Of a DNA stretch of 64,000 bases, positions 28,233-36,085 are shown piece after piece (position 1 is the stretch's first letter; each line of letters starts with the position of its first letter). Under the pieces are notes generated by a model. It searched no databases and was not told where the DNA came from. It saw nothing but the letters and a program-made list of their open reading frames with translations. Source of the DNA: Mesorhizobium sp. Lineage in GTDB: Bacteria; Pseudomonadota; Alphaproteobacteria; Rhizobiales; Rhizobiaceae. Position numbers and translations under genes: made by a program. Location of the stretch: the NCBI GenBank assembly GCA_022833215.1, contig JAIPUZ010000126.1, positions 1 to 64,000 of the forward strand. Direction: 5' to 3'.

Positions 28233-28622
28233 TCACGCGGCGCGGGCAACCGTGCCGGACGCTGTCCGACCGACGCCGGTTATGGCATGCACCGTGGCGG
28301 CAAGAGCCGGGATGTCGTCGAGCAAGGTGAGCGCCGCGAAGTGATTGGCGCCGCCGGTATAGTCGCGTCGGCCCTCACAGGTGCGGATCAGGATGCCGTG
28401 GCCCGAGGAAAGACCGAACTGGCCGACCTGAACATAGGCCCGGTCATGATGCAGGGTGACTTCGCCCGAGACAGCGATTCCGCCCCGATTTGAGCGAATT
28501 TCGAATGTCCCGGGCGGCAGGCGCAGCGCGGCGGCGAGCTGTTTGAGGCGCGAACGCGCCGTGGCGTGGAAACGACGCTTCTGCGCATCGTCATAGGAAC
28601 AGGATTTGGTCCAGTCGAACAT
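28233..28622 (-). CDS. Conserved hypothetical plasmid protein, 129 residues
   Basis: MFDWTKSCSYDDAQKRRFHA starts a protein with a helix (RLKQLAAALRL), beta strands (FEIRSNRGGIAVSGEV) and a RAYVQVGQFGLSSGHGILIR segment. The signals are good: GGAGA before ATG 28622 and a hairpin after the stop. I cannot name a family. It is one of several small minus-strand genes between the ParB-like and DUF1419 genes, each with its own ribosome-binding site and terminator. Confidence 0.6.
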   Translation of the reverse strand: MFDWTKSCSYDDAQKRRFHATARSRLKQLAAALRLPPGTFEIRSNRGGIAVSGEVTLHHDRAYVQVGQFGLSSGHGILIRTCEGRRDYTGGANHFAALTLLDDIPALAATVHAITGVGRTASGTVARAA

Positions 28623-28640
28623 GATGATCTCCGTGAAAGA

Positions 28641-28674
28641 AAAGCGCCCGGCGATCGCGAGACGATGCCGGGCG
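28641..28674 (-). terminator. Terminator after the 28700-29176 gene
   Basis: CGCCCGGC (28645-28652) pairs with GCCGGGCG (28667-28674), and on the minus strand CTTTTCTTTC follows. It starts 26 bases past the upstream stop codon, in the leader of the next gene. Confidence 0.65.
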
Positions 28675-28699
28675 GAACGGTGCGGATGGGATTGAGGCG

Positions 28700-29176
28700 T
28701 CAGGCAGCGGCGCGCCCCTCGACCACGTCGGCGCTGACCTCGTCGGCCGTGACGTCTTCGAGGCGTGCCCGGCTGTAGCCGGCCTTGGCGAGCCAGAGCT
28801 CGGCGGCTTCGCGGTTCTCGGCGAGATGCAGAAGCTCGATATTGTCGCCGACATTCTGGATGACGCGGACCTGCCCGACCTTCGGACGTTCGATCACCCG
28901 GAAATGCAAATCGCTATCCGTGGTGTAGGTGCGCATCACCGTCACCAGAATGATCCCGCCCGACCCGAAATCCCCTTCGTGCAAGGTGAAGCAGGGCGGG
29001 CTGGAATAGGTGGGACGCTCGCGGGCCGGTTCCTTGCGCACGAGGCGGCCGGTGCCGTTGTTGCGTTCCCAGGCCGCGACCTTCTTGGTGAAACGGGCGG
29101 GCGGTTTTGGAACGTTGTTCGAATAGGCGATGAGACTACCCAAGGTCGCCTCGGCGAAGATCTGCTGCGCGGACAT
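28700..29176 (-). CDS. Conserved hypothetical plasmid protein, 158 residues
   Basis: MSAQQIFAEATLGSLIAYSN begins a protein with PPARFTKKVAAWERNNGTGR, a PCFTLHEGDFGSGGIILVTV core and a C-terminal NREAAELWLAKAGYSRARLED. An AAGGAGA ribosome-binding site precedes ATG 29176 and a terminator follows the gene. I do not recognise its family. Its location immediately after the ParB-like gene in the same block suggests a maintenance or establishment role, which the sequence does not prove. Confidence 0.6.
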   Translation of the reverse strand: MSAQQIFAEATLGSLIAYSNNVPKPPARFTKKVAAWERNNGTGRLVRKEPARERPTYSSPPCFTLHEGDFGSGGIILVTVMRTYTTDSDLHFRVIERPKVGQVRVIQNVGDNIELLHLAENREAAELWLAKAGYSRARLEDVTADEVSADVVEGRAAA

Positions 29177-29199
29177 GCTGTTCTCCTTGTCCGGAAATG

Positions 29200-29225
29200 A
29201 AAAGGCCCGGCGCTATGGCCGGGCC
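29200..29225 (-). terminator. Rho-independent terminator after the ParB-like gene
   Basis: GGCCCGG (29204-29210) pairs with CCGGGCC (29219-29225), and the minus strand continues with TTTT at 29200-29203. It lies 30 bases past the ParB-like stop and separates that gene from the next. Confidence 0.75.
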
Positions 29226-29254
29226 TCGGGGTGGTGGTTGGTGGAAGCAGGCGG

Positions 29255-31348
29255 TTACTCGGCCGCCTGCATCGTCTCGGCCGGGACGGTGCTATCGTCC
29301 TGCTCGGCGCCGTCGCTCAGATAGGCGGGGAGCTCGGCACTCTCATCGATGACGTCCGCATCGGCATCCTGCGGCGCATCGACGTCGACCAGGTCATCGA
29401 GCCGGAGCACCTCGGGAAGCCAGCCGGTGCCCTTGAGCACACGGGCAGCTTCGGTCACCATCTTCGCCTTGGGCTGATCCTCCATGAGGTAGGCCTGCTC
29501 TTCGCCGCAGGCCTCCCGGACGGCTTCGAGGATGCGCCGCTTGGTCACCCGGGCGAGATAGGATTCCGGCGTGGGTTCCCAGCCAGCTTCCGCCATATCG
29601 AGGCCGATGGCGCGTGCGATCTCGTCGGCATGGGCGATCGCGCCCGGACGCCTGGCCCACGGCTCGATGACCGCGTTGAGGCCCTGCACGGCGCAATGCG
29701 CGAACAGCGCCTGCCGGCTGGCGGGATCGAGAGCGAGGAGGAATGCCCAGAGGTCGTCGGCGGACTTGGGCAGATCCTTGCCCCAGTTCTCGTGCCGCTG
29801 ATCGATCTCCTTGGCCCAGATGCTCTGGCCCAAACCTTCGACCTGACCGAAGCTGGCATTCTTCACCGTCAGGCCGATGCAGGTGTCGGAGGTGTTGTGG
29901 AAGAACACCTGCAGCACCAGTGCATGCAGGACCGCGACGAAGGCGATATCAGGATCCTGGGCCAGGGCATTGCGCAGCGCCAATGTCCGATGGGCGGTGA
30001 GATCGAGGATGAGCCGGTCCGGCAATGGCCGGATCGTCTCTTCCTCATCCTCGCCAGCCGACACCGCGGCGCCATTGGCGCCGGACTGTTCACCGACATT
30101 GCGGTCGCCGTCGGCATGGCCGGCAGCCCTATCATCATCGGCAAGGTCTTCGTCGACCGGCGCCTCGTCCTCGGGACGAACGAAGCCACGCTCGATCCGA
30201 AGCTCGCCATTGGCATCGAGGGTGACGAAGGCGCCGGCGCGGGCGACCTCGTCCGGATCGTAGATGTCGGGCCGGTCGTTGAAGGCATCGATGGCATCGC
30301 CAAGCGCTTCGAGCTTCTTTTCGGTCTCCTCGTCATAGTCCGGTGACTCCGCATACTCGGCGTCAAGCTTGTCATACTCTTCCTGCAGCGCGTCCTGCCG
30401 GGCGAGTTCTTCCTCGCTCAGTTCGGCCGGCTCACCATAGACGCGACGCATGCCCGAGGTGTGGCCGTAGCCGAAGTCGATGGCCGAGGCGACCCACTTC
30501 CAGCCCTCGGCCCGGACCGTCTCGGCATCGGTCTCGAGCTTGTCGAGCACCAGCTTTTCGAGCAGCGCCGGATCCTGGAACCACCCGCCGCCATCCTGTT
30601 GGAACAGGTCGCGCAGGATGATGCCGCCGGCTGCTTCATATGCGGCGGCGCCGACATAGACCGCGCGGCGATCGTCGGCGCGAACCGCGGTCTCCGTGAG
30701 CAGGCGCTTGATGTAATACGGCTCCTGCACCGTCGAGCGCGACACGGTGGCCCAGACGTCTTCCTGCCGGGCATGGTCGGACGTGATGGAAAACGCCTTG
30801 ACCTGTTCGAGCTTGATCTCCCCCTTACCGTAGAGGTCGAGGAGCTTGGGCGAGACATCGGCGAGACGCAGGCGTTGCTTCACCGTTGCCGGCGCGACCT
30901 TGTAGCGGGCAGCGATTTCCTCCTCGCCGAGGCCCTGGTCGAAGAGAACCTTGAAGGCGCGGAACTCGTCAAGCGGATGCAGGGTTTCGCGCGCCATGTT
31001 CTCGGCGAGCGAATCGTCCTCGGCCGAGGTCGTCTCCTTGCGGTTGACGATGCAGGGCGTCGGCTGGTCCTTCGCCATGCGCTTCTGCTTGATCAGGATG
31101 CCGAGCGCGAGATAGCGCCTGCCGCCGGCGGGCACTTCATATTGCCCGGTCTCGTCGCCGGCCTCGTCGCGCAAGGGGCGGACGTTGAGGCTCTGGATGA
31201 GCCCGCCGCGTAGCGCAATATCCTCGGCAAGATCTTCGATCGTCACGCCGTCCTTGATGCGCCGGACGTTCTTCTGGGAGAGCACCAGTCTGTCGTAGGG
31301 AATGTTCTCCGACTGGTTCAGAGAGATTTTCGGTGTGGCCTTCGCCAT
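29255..31348 (-). CDS. Large ParB/Spo0J-like protein
   Basis: The 697-residue protein opens with a ParB N-terminal nuclease/CTPase-type domain: YDRLVLSQKNVRRIKDGVTI, EVPAGGRRYLALGILIKQ and the ENMARETLHPLDEFRAF box. An HTH near 155-190 (EEIAARYKVAPATVKQRLRL) follows. The C-terminal ~450 residues include very acidic linkers and a globular part (SFGQVEGLGQSIWAKEIDQR) specific to this plasmid-borne family. True partition ParBs are ~300 residues and pair with ParA, which is absent here. A regulatory or anti-defence role is as likely as segregation. A terminator follows. Confidence 0.85.
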   Translation of the reverse strand: MAKATPKISLNQSENIPYDRLVLSQKNVRRIKDGVTIEDLAEDIALRGGLIQSLNVRPLRDEAGDETGQYEVPAGGRRYLALGILIKQKRMAKDQPTPCIVNRKETTSAEDDSLAENMARETLHPLDEFRAFKVLFDQGLGEEEIAARYKVAPATVKQRLRLADVSPKLLDLYGKGEIKLEQVKAFSITSDHARQEDVWATVSRSTVQEPYYIKRLLTETAVRADDRRAVYVGAAAYEAAGGIILRDLFQQDGGGWFQDPALLEKLVLDKLETDAETVRAEGWKWVASAIDFGYGHTSGMRRVYGEPAELSEEELARQDALQEEYDKLDAEYAESPDYDEETEKKLEALGDAIDAFNDRPDIYDPDEVARAGAFVTLDANGELRIERGFVRPEDEAPVDEDLADDDRAAGHADGDRNVGEQSGANGAAVSAGEDEEETIRPLPDRLILDLTAHRTLALRNALAQDPDIAFVAVLHALVLQVFFHNTSDTCIGLTVKNASFGQVEGLGQSIWAKEIDQRHENWGKDLPKSADDLWAFLLALDPASRQALFAHCAVQGLNAVIEPWARRPGAIAHADEIARAIGLDMAEAGWEPTPESYLARVTKRRILEAVREACGEEQAYLMEDQPKAKMVTEAARVLKGTGWLPEVLRLDDLVDVDAPQDADADVIDESAELPAYLSDGAEQDDSTVPAETMQAAE

Positions 31349-31514
31349 GGTGAGTTACTCCGCGACGGAGCGGTTCAGAGCCTCTCTCCGGACCTCCAAC
31401 CCCGTCGCGAAGCCCCCTCGCCGGCCTCTTCCTCTCGGGCGCCGGCCTCTCCGCAGCTCCGGCGGCGCCGGCTGGCCTCCGGCGCGGGCGCCGATCGCGC
31501 TCGAGCGGCGGCCG

Positions 31515-31715
31515 CTAGCCGGCATCATTGATCTTGACCTGCCCGACGTGCCGCAGCGCCTCGACCATGCGCGCATGGTCCATGAGGATGTGGATGAGGG
31601 CGTCTCGCCCGACCGTGACTGTCTTGCTGGTGCTGCGGGTCCGGTCGTGACGGTCATGGAGGTGCTCGAACTCCTCCATAGTGGTGTAGAGCTCGATCAA
31701 GGGACGCGCGCTCAT
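31515..31715 (-). CDS. Small hypothetical protein, 66 residues
   Basis: MSARPLIELYTTMEEFEHLH begins a charged helical protein with a TVTVGRDALIHILMDHARMV segment. Its ATG overlaps the stop of the 135-residue gene upstream (ATGA), so the two form a coupled pair. I do not recognise a family. The following ~165 bases are the GC-rich leader of the ParB-like gene. Confidence 0.55.
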   Translation of the reverse strand: MSARPLIELYTTMEEFEHLHDRHDRTRSTSKTVTVGRDALIHILMDHARMVEALRHVGQVKINDAG

Positions 31716-32119
31716 GACGTCGGCTCCGCGCTGTGCCGACCACCCGGCGACTTAATGCCTGGGACGTTCCAGACCTCCGCGCCGGCGTCGGCATAGTTGC
31801 GCGCGATTGCCTGCAATGACGCGAACGACAGGCTATGCCACGGCTCGGGGTCTGGATGGCGGCCCACGGCGATCATCGGTCCACGAATGGCGAGTTCGGC
31901 AACGGCGTCGAATGGCGCGGCCAGGCTGTCGATGACAGGCAGGCCGGCTGCGATGCACTCGGACTTGATGGGCTCGATATCGTATCCGGATAGACGGGCG
32001 CCGTTGCCATAGTGAAGCGTGAAGCCGCCGCGACCGATACTGAGGTGCCCGCCGGCTGTGTTCAATGCGGCGTCGATGTCAGGCTTATAGCGGGAGGGAC
32101 TTGGCTGGTGGACGGTCAT
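31712..32119 (-). CDS. Hypothetical protein, 135 residues
   Basis: The protein reads MTVHQPSPSRYKPDIDAALN, then GGHLSIGRGGFTLHYGNGAR and LAIRGPMIAVGRHPDPEPWH. Its leader has the motif CGTCGCGGAG just before the start, shared with the leaders of the ParB-like and ArdC genes. It is the first gene of a two-gene unit with the 66-residue gene. No known domain is evident to me. Confidence 0.55.
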   Translation of the reverse strand: MTVHQPSPSRYKPDIDAALNTAGGHLSIGRGGFTLHYGNGARLSGYDIEPIKSECIAAGLPVIDSLAAPFDAVAELAIRGPMIAVGRHPDPEPWHSLSFASLQAIARNYADAGAEVWNVPGIKSPGGRHSAEPTS

Positions 32120-32169
32120 GACAATTCTCCGCGACGGCCGGCCGGGATGTCCTCGACCTCATCAAACCG

Positions 32170-32721
32170 TCACGGCGAAAAGCCGCCCCTCTGGTGAGGG
32201 ACGGCCATTCGTTCTCGGGTTTCGTCAGGACTGGGCCCGGCGATTTCGCAGTCCGGCATCGTCGCACCAACCTTGCTGCGGCCCCGCCTTGCCGTTCGCT
32301 TGTCGACGCCGCTGCGTGAGCGGCCGATCACCACCCAGCCGTCGAAGCGGTAGAGGTTTCCGGTATGCAGCAGGGCATCCTGGTAGCTGACAGCCCAGCC
32401 ATATCCGCCCTCTGCGCAGATCGCCGGAAAGACGAAGGCGCGCCAGAGGCGCAAGGCGACGCGGGAGAGGTCCGGTCGCGCAGCGGCAATGCGGGACAGT
32501 TCGATGGCCTCGGTCCGGTTGAACCCAGCCACCCGCTCGCGGATCAGCCGGTCGGTCGCAACAACGGCGACCGGAATGTCGCCGTGAAACAGACCATGCG
32601 ACCAGCCACGGTTCGGTCGCCGGACCGGGTCCATGCGATGTTCCCACTCCATCAGGAGCAGATTGAGATCGGACCGATGGATCGTGCGGAAGCAAACCTC
32701 GGAAAAGCCGGCGCTAGACAC
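32170..32721 (-). CDS. Mom-like GNAT-fold protein (possible DNA-modification factor)
   Basis: From GTG 32721, which overlaps the upstream stop, the ~183-residue product has GWSHGLFHGDIPVAVVATDR and RTEAIELSRIAAARPDLSRV. It continues with ICAEGGYGWAVSYQDALLHT and GNLYRFDGWVVIGRSRSG, the strand-loop pattern of Mom-like and other GNAT-fold proteins of phages and plasmids. Mom modifies adenine in phage Mu DNA to evade restriction. The basic tail (VDKRTARRGRSK) could bind DNA. The assignment is from pattern only. It follows a PP-loop (PAPS reductase-like) gene and a DUF6884-like gene, which together could make a modification set. Confidence 0.5.
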   Translation of the reverse strand: MSSAGFSEVCFRTIHRSDLNLLLMEWEHRMDPVRRPNRGWSHGLFHGDIPVAVVATDRLIRERVAGFNRTEAIELSRIAAARPDLSRVALRLWRAFVFPAICAEGGYGWAVSYQDALLHTGNLYRFDGWVVIGRSRSGVDKRTARRGRSKVGATMPDCEIAGPSPDETRERMAVPHQRGGFSP

Positions 32722-33627
32722 CGCACATGCCTTCGCACTCAAGAGGCCAGAGGTCGAGTTGCGCGCTGTCGGACAGATCGGCCTGATGAGCGGGACGCAG
32801 GAGCGATGGAGATAGAGCTCGGCGCGCATGCCGCGAAAGCCCGTCCGGATGCCGCGATCGGCTTCAACGGCGTCGGCCCATCCGGCAGGATCCTCATCGC
32901 GGATCTGACGCCAGCGGGCGTTTGAATGGAACGGGCAGCCGAGGCACGCGCTCTTCGGGGGAATCGGATAGCCGCGCCGGCGCAGCCAGGTCAGGCAATC
33001 GGCGCGGTTCATCCGCTTTTCGAGCAGGGGCCAGCGATTGACCTGCTAGGCCTGAAAGCTCGGCTTCATCCGGATCGCCTCGTCGCTCGAGATCCCGATC
33101 CACTGTTCGACGACGGGGTAGCCGGGTGAGCGCAAGCCGGAGAGACCGGCCATAATGCGAACATGGCGTCGAATTGGTTCGAGCTTATACTCGGTCGTGC
33201 ATTGCCTCGTGATCATGCCGATCGCGACCTCGTCGCGCTCAAGAACACGCTGACCTACCGGCCGCTTCTCGCCATCGGCGTCCTCATCATAATGAATGAT
33301 GCGCGTGCCCGCCGGCGTGACTGTCCGCGTGAAGGCAGGGATGGATGCCCAGCGTTCGCCGCGAGCGCCGCGCATGAGCCCGTCCCGGATATTGCCGGCC
33401 GAGACGACATGGATTGGGAACGGCAGGACGTTGTCCGATGCCAGCCATTCCAGATGCTCATAGATACGGGCCGGCTCCCATCCGGTGTTCGCGAATACGG
33501 CGAGGTCGGGCATGGGCGTCACCTCGCCGTGGGCGGCCATCAGCGCCAGCGTGGTTGATTGCACGCCCGCGCCGAGGCTGAGCACGCGCAGCCGTATCCG
33601 ATCGAGATCGTAGGATTGGGTCAGCAT
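32714..33627 (-). pseudogene. PP-loop PAPS reductase-like protein with in-frame stop and frameshift
   Basis: ATG 33627 opens MLTQSYDLDRIRLRVLSLGA with the PP-loop motif LGAGVQSTTLALMA, then EVTPMPDLAVFANTGWEPAR. An in-frame TAG follows MKPSFQA at 33046-33048. Beyond it the family sequence continues unbroken (VNRWPLLEKRMNRADCLTWL, with CLGCPFHSN). A further lost base near 32780 is needed to reach the conserved end LDLWPLECEGMCGV at 32714. So two lesions separate a normal ~300-residue protein into pieces. Relatives are phage- and plasmid-borne adenine-nucleotide alpha-hydrolase proteins of unknown role, some tied to DNA modification. It overlaps the DUF6884-like gene by 7 bases. Confidence 0.75.
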
Positions 33628-34193
33628 GACCGCTTCCCCCGAACCGGTTCCTTGAGCCAGGCGGCCATGCGCTGACGCATGATGCCGATCGGCGCCGAGA
33701 TTTCGATGACCCTGGCGTCTTCGGCGACGCATCCCATGCGCTGGAACCCGGTCACGAAGGCGCGCATGACCTCGACATAAAGGGCGCCCCCGACCAGGGC
33801 GACGTCGCGGAACGGCACCCTGCCGCCTCGTATGAGCGACAGGGACGCGATTTCGGCGCCCGGGTGCATGCCGCAATTGTCTGGCCGGTTCGGCGATGGC
33901 GGCCGGGGCCAGCGGGTGATCATGCCGCCGGAGATCATGCGCTCGGCAAGCTCGCGCGTCAGGCGGGCATCATAGTTCTCGATCGGCGTGTCGTCGCCGC
34001 GGAACCCGAAACGGGCCGACAGGAAGCCGACCTTGGCGAGAACGCCATTCGGGTCGGTGACGCGCAACGTGCGCCAGAGCGGTCCGTCATAGCGCTCACG
34101 GGCCGGGATCCGGCCAGGATCAGGTCGCTTGCTGGCCGAACAGGCGAGAATGAGCAGGCGGTAATCGCGGAGGTGCGGAGCCGTGTCCATCAC
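33621..34193 (-). CDS. DUF6884-like protein
   Basis: The 190-residue protein opens with RDYRLLILACSASKRPDPGR, then ARERYDGPLWRTLRVTD and VGFLSARFGFRGDDTPIENY. This ACSxxK...ARELYxGxLWR...LSAxxG layout is that of DUF6884 and YaaA/TGT-associated proteins. A C-terminal VALVGGALYVEVMRAFVTGF gives a second strand-helix unit. The start overlaps the ardC stop by 4 bases, placing it in an ardC-DUF6884-PP-loop-Mom-like run. Specific activity unknown. Confidence 0.6.
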   Translation of the reverse strand: MMDTAPHLRDYRLLILACSASKRPDPGRIPARERYDGPLWRTLRVTDPNGVLAKVGFLSARFGFRGDDTPIENYDARLTRELAERMISGGMITRWPRPPSPNRPDNCGMHPGAEIASLSLIRGGRVPFRDVALVGGALYVEVMRAFVTGFQRMGCVAEDARVIEISAPIGIMRQRMAAWLKEPVRGKRSC

Positions 34194-35104
34194 GCCACCT
34201 CCTGGTGCAGCATGTGGGCGGTCGCGCTGTCGGGCTGGCTTGCGTGCATCCAGTCCGCGGCCGCCTGGGCTTGACCGGCGGCGGCGAAGATTGCGCGGGG
34301 ATCCTTCTGGAGAGCTTCGATCCAGCTGGCCACATAGGCGGCGTGGTCGGGGCGAGGCTGGAAGGCAAGGCCGAGATCCGCCAGAATGAAAGCGGCCGTC
34401 AATTCGGCAACGATTTCTTCCATGGCCGCGGCCCGAACCGAAAACCGCTTCTCGAGGTTCCGGTCGAGCCGGTGCTTGGCGCCGGTCGCATGACCAGCCT
34501 CATGATAGAGGACGCCGTAGAACGCGAGGGGGTCGACGAACGCCGAGAAGGGCGGCATGAAGATGCGGTCGTCGGAGGGACGATAGAAGGCGGATGCCGC
34601 GTCGAACCGGGCCGGAATCCGCAGAGCGTTGAAGAACGCATCGGCATGCCGAATCCGCTCCGCCTCGTCGAGGCGAGGGATCTCCTCATCCTCAAAGCCG
34701 TCGACCTGGCAGCGGTTGAACACGGTATAGCGTCCGAACATCCGCGGTCGGTCGCGCGCCGGCACGGACCCACCGTCGGTCGCACTCTCGTTGTCGTCGG
34801 TTGAAGCCAGCCGCCAGAATATGATGGCCGTGCCGCGCTCGCCCTGCCGGACCTGTGCGCCGCGTGCAGTCCACTGCCGGTAGGTGCCCCAGATCCCGCT
34901 CGTGAAGCCTGCCGCTTCTGCAGCTGCCCACAGCACGAGAATATTGGCGCCGCGATAGCCTTTGCCGCTGGCGATGTTGATCGGCCGGGTCGTGACGGAC
35001 CCGTCGTGATGCCATGGCATCCGGAAGGTTTCGGCGCCGGTCTCGATCGCGGCGACGATCTGGTTGGTGATACGTTCATAGATGCTTGCGCGCTCATCGC
35101 TCAT
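34190..35104 (-). CDS. ardC: ArdC-family antirestriction protein
   Basis: The 304-residue protein has an N-terminal ssDNA-binding ArdC part (SIYERITNQIVAAIETGAET, MPWHH and NIASGKGYRGANILVLWAAA). A metallopeptidase-like part follows, with YHEAGHATGAKHRL (zinc HExxH) and EEIVAELTAAFI. ArdC protects incoming plasmid ssDNA against restriction. ATG 35104 is preceded by CGTCGCGGAG. It is the outermost gene of the minus-strand accessory block and the first of its operon, with a GC-rich leader of ~150 bases. Confidence 0.9.
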   Translation of the reverse strand: MSDERASIYERITNQIVAAIETGAETFRMPWHHDGSVTTRPINIASGKGYRGANILVLWAAAEAAGFTSGIWGTYRQWTARGAQVRQGERGTAIIFWRLASTDDNESATDGGSVPARDRPRMFGRYTVFNRCQVDGFEDEEIPRLDEAERIRHADAFFNALRIPARFDAASAFYRPSDDRIFMPPFSAFVDPLAFYGVLYHEAGHATGAKHRLDRNLEKRFSVRAAAMEEIVAELTAAFILADLGLAFQPRPDHAAYVASWIEALQKDPRAIFAAAGQAQAAADWMHASQPDSATAHMLHQEVA

Positions 35105-35414
35105 GGTAGGAACTCCGCGACGGGCGGCCGGAGGCCTCTCCTCCAGCCCTTCTCCCGTCACGGCACCCGGCCGCGACCTCTCCCTCTAGGCATCCCGGCG
35201 GCGCAGTACCCTCGCCCTTGGCGGCCTGCGGCCGGAGCGCACGAAAATCTTTGCGATTGAAGCGCGTTCCCCGTATGTTCGCCAGCTTGATCAAACAGCT
35301 CATGCCTGAGAACAATGAGCTTTGGCTGGATTGGGTTGAGGTGTGAGGACGGGTTACTGACCAAAGTTTGAATACAAATTCTGGTCAGCAAGCGCCCAAG
35401 CAGCGCCAGCCGGT
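35105..35414. other. Intergenic region between divergent ardC and the DUF6088 remnant
   Basis: The half near ardC is its GC-rich leader with a GGAGG...CCTCC hairpin (about 35129-35143). The half near the DUF6088 remnant is more AT-rich and carries a 32-base palindrome (35357-35388). This change in base composition marks the border between the conjugative backbone and the accessory/defence region. No gene is seen. Confidence 0.5.
35357..35388. promoter_or_regulatory. Palindromic operator upstream of the broken DUF6088 gene
   Basis: CTGACCA (35357-35363) and TGGTCAG (35382-35388) are perfect half sites 18 bases apart. The spacer holds a TTTGAATACAAA-like centre, also near-symmetrical. This parallels the tandem palindromes ahead of the intact DUF6088 gene at 47.9 kb, whose antitoxin relatives repress their own promoter. 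Confidence 0.5.
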
Positions 35415-36085
35415 ATGCGGTCGCGTGCCGACTTTCTCGACATCGGGACACCCAACGCGTCGGGAAGGCGCTGCAACGGCTGACCTTGCGCGGCGACATC
35501 CGGCGGCGCTATCGCGGCCTCTACGACAAGCCCGGCGTCAGCAAGCTGACCGGCAAGATGGTGTTTCCCCCGCGCGCCTCGTTCATCGACGCGATCGCCC
35601 GGCGCGATAAGCTGCGCGTCCTCGTCGACGGCATGACCGCCGCGAACGATCTCGGTCTGACGACGGCCGTCCCGGCACGTTCGACGATCTATGCCGATAC
35701 CTATCCCCGGACGATCGAGATTGAGGCCAGCGCCGGCGATCCGAAGGTGACCAAGCCGGTCATCTACAAGCTCGACTTCAAGCGCATCGCGGCCAAGACC
35801 GCGTTTTGGCCCGGGCATCCGGCCATGCGTGTCGTCCAGGCGCTGGCATGGTTTCGGGATGAGAAGTCGAGCCTCGATGCCGCCGTGAACGGCATCGTGC
35901 GCCATCTCTCGCGCGATCCGAACCCGGAGAAGGTCGTGGAGGATCTGCGCGAGAACATCCCCGCGGTCCCGGCGTGGATGTATCCGCTGATCGAGACGAT
36001 CACGCGCCGCCTCGCTGAGGATCAGAGCGAAACCTCACCGGACACCGAGCGCACGAAAGGCGATCATGCAGAAGGCGTTCATTGA
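35415..36085 (+). pseudogene. DUF6088 (AbiEi-like) antitoxin remnant without partner toxin
   Basis: From ATG 35415 the frame reads RSRADFLDIGTPNA, then a lost base near 35459 shifts it. The rest (KALQRLTLRGDIRRRYRGLY, IARRDKLRVLVDGMTAANDL, GLTTAVPA, FWPGHPAMRVVQALAWF) matches the DUF6088 antitoxin at 47.2-47.9 kb. The first ~20 residues of the winged-helix domain are also missing or degraded. No AbiEii toxin follows; instead a methyltransferase lies on the other strand, overlapping its end. It may be a remnant of an older toxin-antitoxin pair. Confidence 0.7.

Noticed and set aside
29255..31348. ParB-like gene as part of a repABC/parABS partition locus
   Set aside because: No ParA/RepA or replication initiator is next to it, and the protein is more than twice normal ParB length.
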